A stretch of 64,000 nt of DNA from positions 186,001 to 250,000 of the forward strand of contig JAWKQO010000001.1 of assembly GCA_041390105.1 (NCBI GenBank), given 5' to 3'. Positions 7,105 to 16,374 of the stretch are shown piece after piece. Source of the stretch: Gemmatimonadota bacterium. Its GTDB lineage: Bacteria > Gemmatimonadota > Gemmatimonadetes > Longimicrobiales > Gaopeijiaceae. The notes beneath the pieces are model-generated. The model did no database searches. It saw nothing but the letters and a program-made list of their open reading frames with translations, and was not told the origin of the DNA. The position numbers and the translations under genes are program-made. Within the stretch, counting starts at the first letter, position 1. Every line of letters begins with the position of its first letter.

Positions 7105-10100
7105 ATGTCCCTGCCGCGCGGATCCACGCACCGCCCCGTAGCGGTCGCGATGCTCTTCCTGAGCGTCGTGCTGCTGGGGTTGATCTCCTTCTTTCGGCTT
7201 CCCATCGATCTGCTGCCCGACGTGAGCTATCCGCGCCTGGTGGTCTACACGTCCTATCCGGACGTGGCTCCAGCCGAGGTGGAGCGGCTGGTGACGCAGC
7301 GCATCGAAGCGCAGGCGGCGGCCGTCCCGGGCGTGGAGCGGGTCACATCGGTGTCCCGTGAGGGAGTCAGCCTGGTGACCCTGCGCTTCGCCTGGGGCAC
7401 CGACATGGACTTCGCAACGCTGGATCTGCGAGAGCGCCTGGACAACGTGCGCGACCAGCTCCCGGAAAGCGCTGCGCGGGCCCGACCCCGCATCCTGCGG
7501 GTCGATCCCGAGTCCGAGCCCATCCTGGCTCTGTCGGTGACCGGGGGCGCGGATCTCTGGCAAACGAAGGAGCTCACGGAGACGGTCATCCGTCGCCGCC
7601 TGGAGCAGCTGGAAGGGGTTGCCGAGGCCGCGGTCACCGGAGGGCTGGACCGCGAGATCCAGGTGGAGGTCGATCCGGAGCTCATCCAGGCCTACAGCGT
7701 CACCCTGGAACAGATCGAGTCGGCCCTGAGTGGCGCCAACTACAGTGCGCCGGGGGGCACCATCCTCCGTGGTCGCTATCGCTACCCGCTCAGGACGCTC
7801 GGAGAGTTCCAGACGGTCGACGAGATCCAGGACGTGGTGGTCGCACGGCAGACGCTCTACGCCGATACCGAACGGCAGATCCCCAGCGGGACACGCTTGG
7901 TGCGCGTGCGGGACGTAGCTCAAGTGACCGACGGGTTCGCCGACCGGGAGTCGGTGGCGCGCTATGCCGGCGCGGAAGCCGTCGGCCTGCTCGTCTTCAA
8001 GGAGTCCGGCGCCAACACCGTGTCGGTGGCGCGCGACGTGGCGGGGGTGCTCGAACAGCTGAGGGGGGAGTACCCGACCCTGCATCTCGACGTCGCTTCC
8101 ACACAGGCCGAGTTCATCTCGGAGTCGATCAGCAACGTGGTGCAGGCGCTCATTCTGGGGGGGCTGCTCGCGTTCCTGGTGCTGTTCTTCTTTCTGCGGG
8201 ACCCGCGCTATCCCGTTGGAGTGGCGCTGGCCATTCCCATCTCCGTCATCGGCACGTTCTCGTTGATGGAGGCGTTCGACGTCTCGCTCAACATCATGAG
8301 CCTGGGGGGGCTGGCGTTGGGCGTCGGGATGCTGGTGGACAATTCCATCGTGGTCCTGGAGAACATCTTCCGCCATCGCGAGCTGGGTGCATCGCCCCAG
8401 GAGGCCGCTGCCCTCGGTGCCGAGGAGGTCCAGGGCGCCATCACCGCCTCCACCCTGACGACCGTCGCGGTGTTCGGGCCCATCATCTACGTCGAAGGCG
8501 TCGCGGGGGAGCTTTTCGCGGATCTTTCCCTGACCGTGGCATTCTCGCTGATGATGAGCCTGCTCGTGGCCCTGACGCTGCTTCCCGCGGTAGCGGCCCG
8601 CTTCGGAACGGCCGAGGGCCGAGCAGCAGGGTTGAGGCCACGACCGTACTGGGCAGCCTTCGGTCCCTCCAGGGGCCGCTTGCTACGGTTCCTGAGCGCA
8701 CCGGTGCGGTTCGTTCGTTGGTTGTGGGCACTCGTCGTGTGGCTGCTGCTCGACCGCCTGCTTCCTTTCGCGCGAGCCCTGCTCGGGTACTGGGGAGGGC
8801 TCTTGGCCGGGTTGGTACGCCCGTTCACGCGGAGGGCCTTCGCCGCCTTCGATCGCGGATATGCTCGCTTCGAGCGGGGCTACCACCGTCTGCTCGAGCG
8901 GGCGCTGGACCGGAAGGCCGCCGTGGTCGGGTCATCGGTCGCGGCCTTGGCCATGGCCCTGCTGCTCGGCGTCCTGTTGGACCGGGACGTGCTACCTCAG
9001 GTCGACCAGGGCTCGTTCACGCTTCACCTCGCGTTGGAGCAGGGCACCAGCCTGGAAGCCACGACGGCGGTGGCCACCCGCCTCGAGGAAGAACTCCTGG
9101 CCGATCCGGATGTGGAGGCGGTCTTCACCCAGGTCGGACGGGATGTGCGCGCCTACGCGGAGAGCGACGAGGACACCGGGCTCCATACGGCGACCTTGCA
9201 GGTTCGTCTCCGCCCGCACGCTTCCACCGCCGAGGTCGCGGAGCGAGCGCGCCACCCGGAGGTGCCGTTGCCGTTGGGTGCGCTCTCCGTACGGGAGGGC
9301 GAGGCCACGGCCCTGGGACGCCTCATGGGAGGCGCGGACGCGGACATCGCCGTCCGCATCCGGGGAGAGGACCTGGAGGGCGCCTACCGGGCCGCCCAGG
9401 AGATCGAGTCGCGGCTCGCCGCCGTGCCCTCGCTGGGCAACGTGCGCATCGGTCAGAGCCAAGGGCGGCCCCAATACCAGGTGGAGGTGCTGCGAGAGCA
9501 GGCGGCGCGCTACGGGATCGAGCCCCGAGCCGTGGCGGAGACGGTCGAGCGGGCGATGCGGGGTGCTCGAGCGACCGAGTACGTGGACTTCGATCGCAAG
9601 ATCAACGTCATCGTGCGCCTTCCGGACGACTACCGCTTCTCCATCGAAGCGTTGGACCTCCTGCGCGTGCAAGGTGTGCCTCTGAAGGACCTGGTGCGCG
9701 TGCGTGAGGCGCTTGCGCCTTCCGAGGTACGGCGCGAGGACCAGGGACGGGTCACCACCGTGTTGGCCGATGTGGTTGGGGGCGGCCTGGACGGGGCCTT
9801 GGAGGCGGTGCAGCAGCAGCTGGCCGGGCTGACCCTCGCTCGCGGCCTGCGGGTCGAGGTGGGCGGCGAGAATGAGGAGATGCGACGCTCCTTCCGGGAC
9901 CTGGCCTTCGCCTTCCTCCTGGCGCTGCTGCTGGTCTACATGATCCTCGCGGCCCAGTTCGAGTCGTTCGCGCACCCGTTCACGATCCTGACCGCGGTGC
10001 CGCTGGCCCTGGTGGGGGCCGTCCTGGCCTTGGGGCTGACCGGTGGGGGGCTCAACACCATGAGCCTGATCGGTGTGGTGATCCTGGTCGGGATCGTAGT

Positions 10101-10449
10101 CAACGACTCGATCGTGAAGGTGGACTTCATTCGTCAAGCGCGGCAGCGCGGCGCGCCCCTGCGCGAGGCGATCCTGGAGGCGGGTCGGGTGCGCCTGCGC
10201 CCGATCCTCATGACCACGATCACGACGGTGCTCGGCCTGTTGCCCATGGCGCTCGGGATCGGGCGCGGTGCGGATCTCAGGGCTCCTCTGGCCATCGCGG
10301 TCATCGGCGGACTCACCGTAGCGACGTTGCTGACCCTCGTGGTGGTCCCGGTGGTGTACGCCATCGTGGAGACCGCCTTCGTGGTTCGTCCCGTCCCCGT
10401 GACGCGCGGGGACACGGCAGAGGCCACCCCCGTGGCGGCGGCCCTGTGA
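7105..10449 (+). CDS. RND efflux permease (AcrB/HAE1-type), first of a tandem pair
   Basis: This gene encodes 1114 residues, somewhat longer than the usual ~1040. It has the RND layout: TM1 at the N-terminus, a large periplasmic loop, a TM2-6 block, a second periplasmic loop and a TM8-12 block. The TM4 motif V411-D412-N413 (VDNSIVVLEN) carries the proton-relay aspartate. The extra length is a hydrophobic, Trp/Leu/Arg-rich insert at about residues 508-600, between the two halves, which could add one or two helices. It starts one base after the TolC stop and overlaps the next permease gene at GTGA, so the pair is co-translated. Tandem non-identical permeases suggest a heteromeric pump like MdtBC, or two pumps sharing one adaptor. 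Confidence 0.92.
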   Translation: MSLPRGSTHRPVAVAMLFLSVVLLGLISFFRLPIDLLPDVSYPRLVVYTSYPDVAPAEVERLVTQRIEAQAAAVPGVERVTSVSREGVSLVTLRFAWGTDMDFATLDLRERLDNVRDQLPESAARARPRILRVDPESEPILALSVTGGADLWQTKELTETVIRRRLEQLEGVAEAAVTGGLDREIQVEVDPELIQAYSVTLEQIESALSGANYSAPGGTILRGRYRYPLRTLGEFQTVDEIQDVVVARQTLYADTERQIPSGTRLVRVRDVAQVTDGFADRESVARYAGAEAVGLLVFKESGANTVSVARDVAGVLEQLRGEYPTLHLDVASTQAEFISESISNVVQALILGGLLAFLVLFFFLRDPRYPVGVALAIPISVIGTFSLMEAFDVSLNIMSLGGLALGVGMLVDNSIVVLENIFRHRELGASPQEAAALGAEEVQGAITASTLTTVAVFGPIIYVEGVAGELFADLSLTVAFSLMMSLLVALTLLPAVAARFGTAEGRAAGLRPRPYWAAFGPSRGRLLRFLSAPVRFVRWLWALVVWLLLDRLLPFARALLGYWGGLLAGLVRPFTRRAFAAFDRGYARFERGYHRLLERALDRKAAVVGSSVAALAMALLLGVLLDRDVLPQVDQGSFTLHLALEQGTSLEATTAVATRLEEELLADPDVEAVFTQVGRDVRAYAESDEDTGLHTATLQVRLRPHASTAEVAERARHPEVPLPLGALSVREGEATALGRLMGGADADIAVRIRGEDLEGAYRAAQEIESRLAAVPSLGNVRIGQSQGRPQYQVEVLREQAARYGIEPRAVAETVERAMRGARATEYVDFDRKINVIVRLPDDYRFSIEALDLLRVQGVPLKDLVRVREALAPSEVRREDQGRVTTVLADVVGGGLDGALEAVQQQLAGLTLARGLRVEVGGENEEMRRSFRDLAFAFLLALLLVYMILAAQFESFAHPFTILTAVPLALVGAVLALGLTGGGLNTMSLIGVVILVGIVVNDSIVKVDFIRQARQRGAPLREAILEAGRVRLRPILMTTITTVLGLLPMALGIGRGADLRAPLAIAVIGGLTVATLLTLVVVPVVYAIVETAFVVRPVPVTRGDTAEATPVAAAL

Positions 10450-13400
10450 TCCGGCTGAGCATTCGCCGTCCGGTCGCCGTGGCCATGGCATACGCCTCGG
10501 TGGCCCTGCTGGGCGTGGCGGCGTGGCGCAACATCCCCATCGAGCTGCTTCCCGACACCGAGCTGCCGCGCCTCAGTGTGACCGCGGAGTGGACGGGCAC
10601 CTCCCCCGAGACGGTGGAGGCGTTTCTCACCTCCCCGATCGAGGCCGCCATCCAGCAGCTCAAGGGTGTCGAGAAGCTCACCTCGGTCTCGGCCGAGGGG
10701 AACACCCGCCTGGAGATCGAGTTCAGCCGCGAAGTCGACATGGACTTCACGCGCATGGAGCTGGCCGAACGCATGGCCACCCTCCAGGAGGACCTCCCTC
10801 CCGGCGTGCGGAACATCACGGTCGAGCCCTACGTGCCGGAGCAGTTCTCCAACCAGGATCGCCGGTTCATCGCCTACACCTTCTCCGGACCCCACACGTT
10901 GGGTGCGCTGCGCACGTATCTGGAGGACGAGGTCCAACCCCTGATCGCGCAGGTCGAAGGGGTCGGGTTCGTGCGCATCGGCGGGGGCCAGGAGCGGGTC
11001 ATCGAGATCGAGCTCGATCCACAGCGTATGCACGCCCTCGACCTCAAGCCGGAGGAAGTGCGGCAGCGCATCGCCGACCTCGACCTGGTGCGTGAGGCCG
11101 GCACCCACCGAGAAGGTGATCGCCAGTGGACGGTGACCATCCGGAACCGCCCCGGGTCGGTGGACGAGTTCCGCAGTGCGGTCCTGCTGGCGGACGAGGG
11201 TCGTCTGGTGCGGGTGGCGGACGTGGCCCGTGTGCGAGATACCTTCGAGGAGCCGCGCTCGCACTACCGGATCGACGCGCAACCCGCCGTACGCTTCGAG
11301 GTCGTCAAGGAGGTCGGGGCCAACTCTGTGCGCGTCGCGGACCGGGTCAAGGAGGTCGTGACCCGTCTCGAGGGTGCGGGCCCGGTGGGCAGCCAGTACA
11401 CCCTGGAGTACGACGAGAGCAAGGAGATCCGCCGTCAGCTGACGGACCTGCGCACGCGCGCCTTGCTGTCCGGGGTGGTGATTCTCGTGGTGCTGCTGCT
11501 CTTTCTGCGGTCCATCCGCTCCACCGTGGTCATCTTCGCCACGATCGCCTTCTCGGTGCTGATCGCCCTCAACCTCATCTACTTCGGAGGCTACGCACTC
11601 AATCTCCTGACCCTGATGGGGCTCGCGATGGGCTTCGGTCTCATTGTGGACAATTCCATCGTCGTCCTCGAAAACATCTACCGGGCCTGGCAGCACGGAG
11701 GGACGGCAGCGGAGGCGGCGGAACGGGGCACGCGAGAGGTGATCCTGCCCATCCTGGCGTCGACGGCAACCACGTTGATCGTCTTCCTGCCGTTCGTCTA
11801 TCTGCAAGGCGAGCTGCGCGTCTTCTACGTGCCCCTGGCCGTGGTGGTGGCCCTCACGCTGATCGGGTCACTGCTGGTGTCGTTCACCTTCATTCCCGCG
11901 TTGTCCGCCCGGGTCCTGCCGGTACGACGGTCGGCCGCAGGCCAGGACACGGTAGAGCGGCCCATCTACGTGCGCTTCTATGCAACCCTGCTCGCGTTCA
12001 TCACCGCCCATCCGTTGTGGATGTGCCTCCTGACGCTAGCGGCCTTCGCCGGGTCCGGCTGGCTCTTCGACAAGCACGTGGACCGGGGGGTGGTCTGGAG
12101 CCGCTTCGGCTGGGGAGACGACACGTACCTCCGGGTCATCTACGAGTTGCCGCGCGGCTCCGACCTGGAGCGCATGGACGAGCTGGTGCAGTACTTCGAA
12201 CAGCGCCTGAAGCGCATGCCGGAGGTCGACGAGTTCAACAGCCAGGTGCAGCCGCAGTTCGCCTTCACCAACGTCTTCTTCCCGGACTCGTTGGAGCAGA
12301 CCGGCGTGCCCGTGGCCGTCAAGGAGCAGCTGACCAGCTTCGGTTTGGGCTTTTCCGGCGCGGAGGTTCGGGTCTACGGGTACGGTCCGTCGTTCTACGG
12401 CGGGGGCGGGGGCGCACCCAACTATGCCATCCAGGTGCTCGGCTACAACTACGAGAAGGTGCGGGACATCGCGGAAGACCTCGGCCGGCGCCTGCGACGC
12501 CAGCCCCGCGTGCAGGAGGTGGATACCAACTCGACGGGCTCCTTCTACAATGCGGAGCGTGCCTACGAGTGGGTGGTCGACATCGACCGCGAGGCGCTGG
12601 CCCGCTACGGGTTGACAGTACAGCAGTTCGTGGAGCGCATGAGCGCGGCGATCGCGTCCGGGGCGAGCTTCAACCGGGTGAAGGTGGGAGGAGAGGAGAT
12701 CCGCTACGAGGTCCGACTGACCGGCAACCGGGAGCTCGACGTACGCGCATTGCAGGAGGTCCTGGTGGAGGCCCCGGACGGCAGTGGCGTGCGCGTCGGG
12801 GACGTGGTGCACCTGGGTCCCCGTGAGGTCCTCTCCGAGATCCGCCGGGAAGACCAGCAATACCAGAGGACGGTCGCCTACGAGTTCCGGGGCCCCACCA
12901 AGCTGGGGGACATCATCCACGACCAGATCATCAACGCCACCCAGACCCCGCCCGGGTACACCGTGAAGAAGTCGGATCGCTACGGTCGCTGGAACGACGA
13001 GGAGCGCGAACAGATCTACCTGGTGCTGTTGGTCTCCATCGGGCTGATCTACATGGTGACCGCGGCGCTATTCGAATCCCTGCGGCAACCGCTCTGCGTG
13101 CTGTTGACGGTTCCGATGGCGTTGATCGGGGTGTTCCTGATCTTCTTCTTTTGGGACATCACCTTCACGAGGGAGGCCTACATCGGCGTGATCATGATGG
13201 GTGGCATCGTGGTCAACAACGCCATCCTGCTCGTCGACAAGATGAACCGGCTACGCCGGGAGGAGGGGCTGCCCCTGAAGGAGGCGATCGTGGAGGGCAC
13301 GCTGCAACGTGTCCGGCCCATCTTCATGACCACGGCCACCACCGTGCTGGGCCTCCTCCCCCTGGTGCTGCGCTCGGTCTCCGTGGACTCGAACATCTGG

Positions 13401-13559
13401 AACGCGCTCGCCTATGCCCTCATCGGTGGCCTGCTCTCCTCCACGCTGTTCGTGCTGACCACGACCCCGGCGCTCTACCTCCTGTTCGAGCGCCCCCGCG
13501 CTCCCGCCGCCGCCATGCGTCCGGCGGTCCTGGCACCCACTTTACAGCCCGCCGACTGA
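10446..13559 (+). CDS. RND efflux permease, second of a tandem pair
   Basis: This gene encodes 1037 residues from a GTG at 10446 that overlaps the stop of the previous permease. It has the normal RND length with two periplasmic domains and 12 expected helices, and V401-D402-N403 in the TM4 motif. The two permeases share family motifs (IRRPVAVAMAYASVALLG here, THRPVAVAMLFLSVVLLG there) but differ along most of their length, so this is an old duplication and not a recent one. A glycine-rich loop (YGGGGGAPNYAIQV) lies in the second periplasmic domain. It is the last gene of the efflux operon; the gltX gene follows after 104 bp and has its own likely promoter. Confidence 0.92.
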   Translation: MIRLSIRRPVAVAMAYASVALLGVAAWRNIPIELLPDTELPRLSVTAEWTGTSPETVEAFLTSPIEAAIQQLKGVEKLTSVSAEGNTRLEIEFSREVDMDFTRMELAERMATLQEDLPPGVRNITVEPYVPEQFSNQDRRFIAYTFSGPHTLGALRTYLEDEVQPLIAQVEGVGFVRIGGGQERVIEIELDPQRMHALDLKPEEVRQRIADLDLVREAGTHREGDRQWTVTIRNRPGSVDEFRSAVLLADEGRLVRVADVARVRDTFEEPRSHYRIDAQPAVRFEVVKEVGANSVRVADRVKEVVTRLEGAGPVGSQYTLEYDESKEIRRQLTDLRTRALLSGVVILVVLLLFLRSIRSTVVIFATIAFSVLIALNLIYFGGYALNLLTLMGLAMGFGLIVDNSIVVLENIYRAWQHGGTAAEAAERGTREVILPILASTATTLIVFLPFVYLQGELRVFYVPLAVVVALTLIGSLLVSFTFIPALSARVLPVRRSAAGQDTVERPIYVRFYATLLAFITAHPLWMCLLTLAAFAGSGWLFDKHVDRGVVWSRFGWGDDTYLRVIYELPRGSDLERMDELVQYFEQRLKRMPEVDEFNSQVQPQFAFTNVFFPDSLEQTGVPVAVKEQLTSFGLGFSGAEVRVYGYGPSFYGGGGGAPNYAIQVLGYNYEKVRDIAEDLGRRLRRQPRVQEVDTNSTGSFYNAERAYEWVVDIDREALARYGLTVQQFVERMSAAIASGASFNRVKVGGEEIRYEVRLTGNRELDVRALQEVLVEAPDGSGVRVGDVVHLGPREVLSEIRREDQQYQRTVAYEFRGPTKLGDIIHDQIINATQTPPGYTVKKSDRYGRWNDEEREQIYLVLLVSIGLIYMVTAALFESLRQPLCVLLTVPMALIGVFLIFFFWDITFTREAYIGVIMMGGIVVNNAILLVDKMNRLRREEGLPLKEAIVEGTLQRVRPIFMTTATTVLGLLPLVLRSVSVDSNIWNALAYALIGGLLSSTLFVLTTTPALYLLFERPRAPAAAMRPAVLAPTLQPAD

Positions 13560-13569
13560 TTTCTATCCA
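13541..13569 (+). promoter_or_regulatory. Candidate promoter of gltX
   Basis: TTTACA at 13541-13546 and TATCCA at 13564-13569 are separated by 17 bp. The -35 lies inside the 3' end of the permease gene. It would give a leader of about 85 nt before gltX. Confidence 0.35.
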
Positions 13570-13663
13570 TAGAGGCCCGCCCCGTTAGGGAACCCCGTCC
13601 CGTTGGGTAGGGCTCGCGCGCCCGCTTCCACGCTCTCCGACCGGGACCTTCGCTCCGACACCG

Positions 13664-15088
13664 ATGTCCATGCGCCTGCGCTTCGCCCCGTCGCCCACGG
13701 GCTACCTCCACGTCGGTGGTGGCCGCACGGCCCTGTTCAACTGGCTCCTGGCCCGGGGCCAGGGCGGTGTGTTCGTGCTCCGCATCGAGGACACGGACCG
13801 GGAACGCTCCACCGAGGCCGCCACCCGGGCGATCCTGGAAGGGATGGCGTGGCTGGAGCTGGATTGGGACGAAGGTCCGGTGTTCCAGAGCCAGGGCGTC
13901 GAGCGTCACCGCTCCGACGCCTTCCGCCTCCTGGAGGAGGGGAACGCCTATCGGGACTTCTCCACGCCGGAGGAGATCGAAGCAGACCGGGCCGCGTTGA
14001 AGCGCGGGGAGCGCCGTCCCTACCGCGAGCGCGCTGACGCGCTGTCCGAGGCGGAGGTGGCCGAGCGGGTGGCGGGCGGCGTCCCCTTCGCCATCCGCTT
14101 CCGGGTCCCCGCGGGCGAGACCGTCTGGGAGGACCTCGTGCACGGAGAGACGCGCTTCCAGAACGACCAGATCGAGGATCTGGTCGTTCTCAGGGCCGAC
14201 GGTACGCCGACGTACAACCTCGCCGTGGTGTCGGACGATGTGGACATGCGCATCACACACGTCATCCGCGGAGACGATCACCTCTCCAACACCCCCAAGC
14301 AGATCCTCCTGTACCAGGCGCTGGGACACGCCCTTCCGATCTTCGGCCACGTGCCGCTCATCCTGGGCACCGACGGGCGCCGTCTGTCCAAGCGGCACGG
14401 GGCCACCGCGGTGGGAGAGTATCGCACGCAGGGCATCCTCCCCGAGGCGATGGCGAACTTCCTGGCGCTGCTGGGCTGGAACCCGGGAGACGAACAGGAG
14501 GTGATGACCCGAGCCGAGTTGATTCAGCGCTTCTCCATGGAGCGAGTGCTGAAGAAGAGCGCCGTGTTCGATCCGGAGAAGTTGGAGTGGCTCAACGGAC
14601 AACATCTGGCCCGCCGCACGGCCGCTTCGCTCGAGGCGCTGGTGCGGGAAGAGGCCGAGCGTCGTGGGCTCGCGGGGCAGATCGACGCCGAGTCGCCGGA
14701 ACGTGTGCGCACGCTCATCGACCTGATGAAGGTGCGAGCGCGCACGATCCCGGAGCTGCTGCAGCGTATGGCGCCGCTTCTGGGAGACTCCGTCGAGTAC
14801 GACGACAAGGCTGTGCGGCAACATTGGAAGCACCCGGAGGAAGCCAAGGAGCGGCTCGGCGCCGTCTCCTCGGCGTTGCTGGACGGGGCTTGGACCGTGG
14901 AGGCACTGGAGGAGCGACTGCGTGCGCTCGCGGAGCAGCGCGCGGAAGGGGCGGCGAAGCTCATTCATCCCTTGCGCGTTGCCCTCACCGGCCAGAGCGC
15001 CAGCGCCGGCATCTTCGATGTGTTGGCGTGGCTGGGCCCCGACCGCACCCAGGATCGTATCGCTCGGGCGCTGGAGCGCCTGGGTTGA
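13664..15088 (+). CDS. gltX: Glutamyl-tRNA synthetase
   Basis: This gene encodes 474 residues, the usual length for a bacterial GluRS. The class I signature near the N-terminus is 'RFAPSPTGYLHVGG' (the HIGH-type site), and the second ATP-binding motif appears as 'RRLSKRHG' (KMSKS-type). 'LRIEDTDRERS' is the conserved glutamate-binding region and 'THVIRGDDHLSNTPKQ' is also diagnostic. The C-terminal helical anticodon-binding domain is present. It charges tRNA-Glu with glutamate in the cytoplasm. An ATG six bases downstream (13670) is an alternative start. Whether it also charges tRNA-Gln in this organism cannot be judged from this window. Confidence 0.95.
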   Translation: MSMRLRFAPSPTGYLHVGGGRTALFNWLLARGQGGVFVLRIEDTDRERSTEAATRAILEGMAWLELDWDEGPVFQSQGVERHRSDAFRLLEEGNAYRDFSTPEEIEADRAALKRGERRPYRERADALSEAEVAERVAGGVPFAIRFRVPAGETVWEDLVHGETRFQNDQIEDLVVLRADGTPTYNLAVVSDDVDMRITHVIRGDDHLSNTPKQILLYQALGHALPIFGHVPLILGTDGRRLSKRHGATAVGEYRTQGILPEAMANFLALLGWNPGDEQEVMTRAELIQRFSMERVLKKSAVFDPEKLEWLNGQHLARRTAASLEALVREEAERRGLAGQIDAESPERVRTLIDLMKVRARTIPELLQRMAPLLGDSVEYDDKAVRQHWKHPEEAKERLGAVSSALLDGAWTVEALEERLRALAEQRAEGAAKLIHPLRVALTGQSASAGIFDVLAWLGPDRTQDRIARALERLG

Positions 15089-15117
15089 CGCGCGGGATGG
15101 GCGGACCGGCGCCATGC

Positions 15118-15146
15118 TTGACACGTCCATACACGGCCGGTAGCCT
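15118..15146 (+). promoter_or_regulatory. Promoter of the LexA-like gene
   Basis: TTGACA at 15118-15123 and TAGCCT at 15141-15146 are separated by exactly 17 bp. This is one of the best sigma-70-type promoters in the window. The predicted start is about 35 nt before the ATG, and GGAAGGA lies upstream of the ATG as a ribosome-binding site. Confidence 0.65.
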
Positions 15147-15186
15147 AAGCGCCCGAACCTAACCGCCGGAAGGAACGCCACCCCGA

Positions 15187-15852
15187 ATGCAAACCGCGAC
15201 CCCCCTGTCGCTCACCGAGATCGAGCAGAAGATCTTGGACTTCATGGTGTCGTATCTGCGCACCAATACCTACCAGCCGTCGATTCGCGAAATCGGTGAA
15301 CGGTTCGGTATCCGCAGCACCAAGACCGTCTCCGAACATCTGCGCGCCCTGGCCGAAAAGGGCTATCTCGAGCGTGACCCGTCCCGCTCGCGCGGCGTTA
15401 AGATCTTGGGGGTGGACCTCAGCGCAGAGACGGTGTCCGTTCCGTGCTTCCGGCGGCTTCCCACCGGTGCCGTCAACGGCGCGGGTGACCTGCTGGAATC
15501 CCGCCTGGTCATCGACAAGAAGGTCGCGGCCAGCGAGGGCTGTTTCTTCGTGCGGGCGCGCGGGGACGAGCTGGCGGCGCTCGGAGTGGAAGATGGTGAC
15601 CTCGTGCTCCTGGAACCCGTCGAGCTGCGCGCGCTGCCCGACGGCAGCACGGTCGCCTACGAGACCGGGGCCGGGACCGGGTACGCACGGGTCTTCCAGA
15701 CGGGCGCCGGACTGGAGCTGCACTCGACGCGCAGCGCCCAGGGCCCCGCGGATGCGGTCGACCCTCGCTCGATTCGGGTCGTGGGACGCGTGGTGGCACT
15801 GCTGCGCCGGCTGCCGGAAACACCGGTCGGCGGATCGCTGACCGCGCACTGA
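15187..15852 (+). CDS. LexA-like repressor with degenerate autoprotease domain
   Basis: This gene encodes 221 residues. The N-terminal winged helix (residues 8-70) matches LexA closely: 'QPSIREIGERFGIRSTKTVS' is followed by the helix 'EHLRALAEKGYLERD'. The C-terminal half aligns with the S24 peptidase domain ('FFVRARGDELAALGVEDGDLV'), but the residues needed for self-cleavage are changed. The nucleophile motif GDSM is GDEL (Glu128 in place of Ser), the cleavage-site Ala-Gly region reads 'GAVNGAG', and the catalytic Lys position appears to be Arg168. From family knowledge such a protein should bind DNA but not be inactivated by RecA-stimulated cleavage, so it may be a constitutive or differently controlled repressor. 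It has its own strong promoter and is followed after 12 bp by tadA. Confidence 0.88.
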   Translation: MQTATPLSLTEIEQKILDFMVSYLRTNTYQPSIREIGERFGIRSTKTVSEHLRALAEKGYLERDPSRSRGVKILGVDLSAETVSVPCFRRLPTGAVNGAGDLLESRLVIDKKVAASEGCFFVRARGDELAALGVEDGDLVLLEPVELRALPDGSTVAYETGAGTGYARVFQTGAGLELHSTRSAQGPADAVDPRSIRVVGRVVALLRRLPETPVGGSLTAH

Positions 15853-15864
15853 GCCGTCCGCCCC

Positions 15865-16374
15865 GTGGGCGAGACCGACCGCATGTGGATGGCTCGGGCG
15901 CTGGAGCAGGCCCGCCTGGCCTGGGCACGTGACGAGGTTCCCGTCGGAGCGGTGCTGGTCCGGCGGGGACGCCTCCTGGCCGAGGCCCACAACCGCACCG
16001 TTCTCGATGCCGATCCCACGGCGCACGCCGAGTCGGTCGCGATCCGCGCCGCCGCTGCCTCGCTCGGAGACTGGCGACTGCTCGATGCCACCTTGTACGT
16101 GACCTTGGAGCCCTGCGCGATGTGCGCCGGGGCCATCGTGCTGGCGCGGATCCCTCGATTGGTGTTCGGCGCCCACGACCCCAAGGCCGGGATGGCGGGA
16201 TCGCTTCAGAACCTCGTCCAGGATCCCCGCCTGAATCACCGCGTGGAGCTCACCTCCGGCGTCCTCTCCGAGCCGTGTGGGGACCTGTTGCGCGACTTCT
16301 TCCGGGCCCGGCGGGGCAGCGGACCCGGCGCGGGCGCTGCGGCCGCCGGGCCGCACGACGTTGCCGCCGGCTAG
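15865..16374 (+). CDS. tadA: tRNA-specific adenosine deaminase
   Basis: The GTG at 15865 gives 169 residues; an ATG at 15883 is also possible. The zinc cytidine-deaminase-like fold is clear: H54-A55-E56 supplies a zinc ligand and the catalytic glutamate, and P83-C84-A-M-C87 supplies the other two ligands. 'DEVPVGAVLVRRGRLLAEAHN' and 'GAHDPKAGMAGSLQNLVQD' are typical TadA segments. The enzyme converts A34 to inosine in tRNA-Arg(ACG). It lies 12 bp after the LexA-like gene, probably in the same transcript, and its 3' end overlaps the convergent antiporter gene by 4 bp. Confidence 0.93.
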   Translation: MGETDRMWMARALEQARLAWARDEVPVGAVLVRRGRLLAEAHNRTVLDADPTAHAESVAIRAAAASLGDWRLLDATLYVTLEPCAMCAGAIVLARIPRLVFGAHDPKAGMAGSLQNLVQDPRLNHRVELTSGVLSEPCGDLLRDFFRARRGSGPGAGAAAAGPHDVAAG

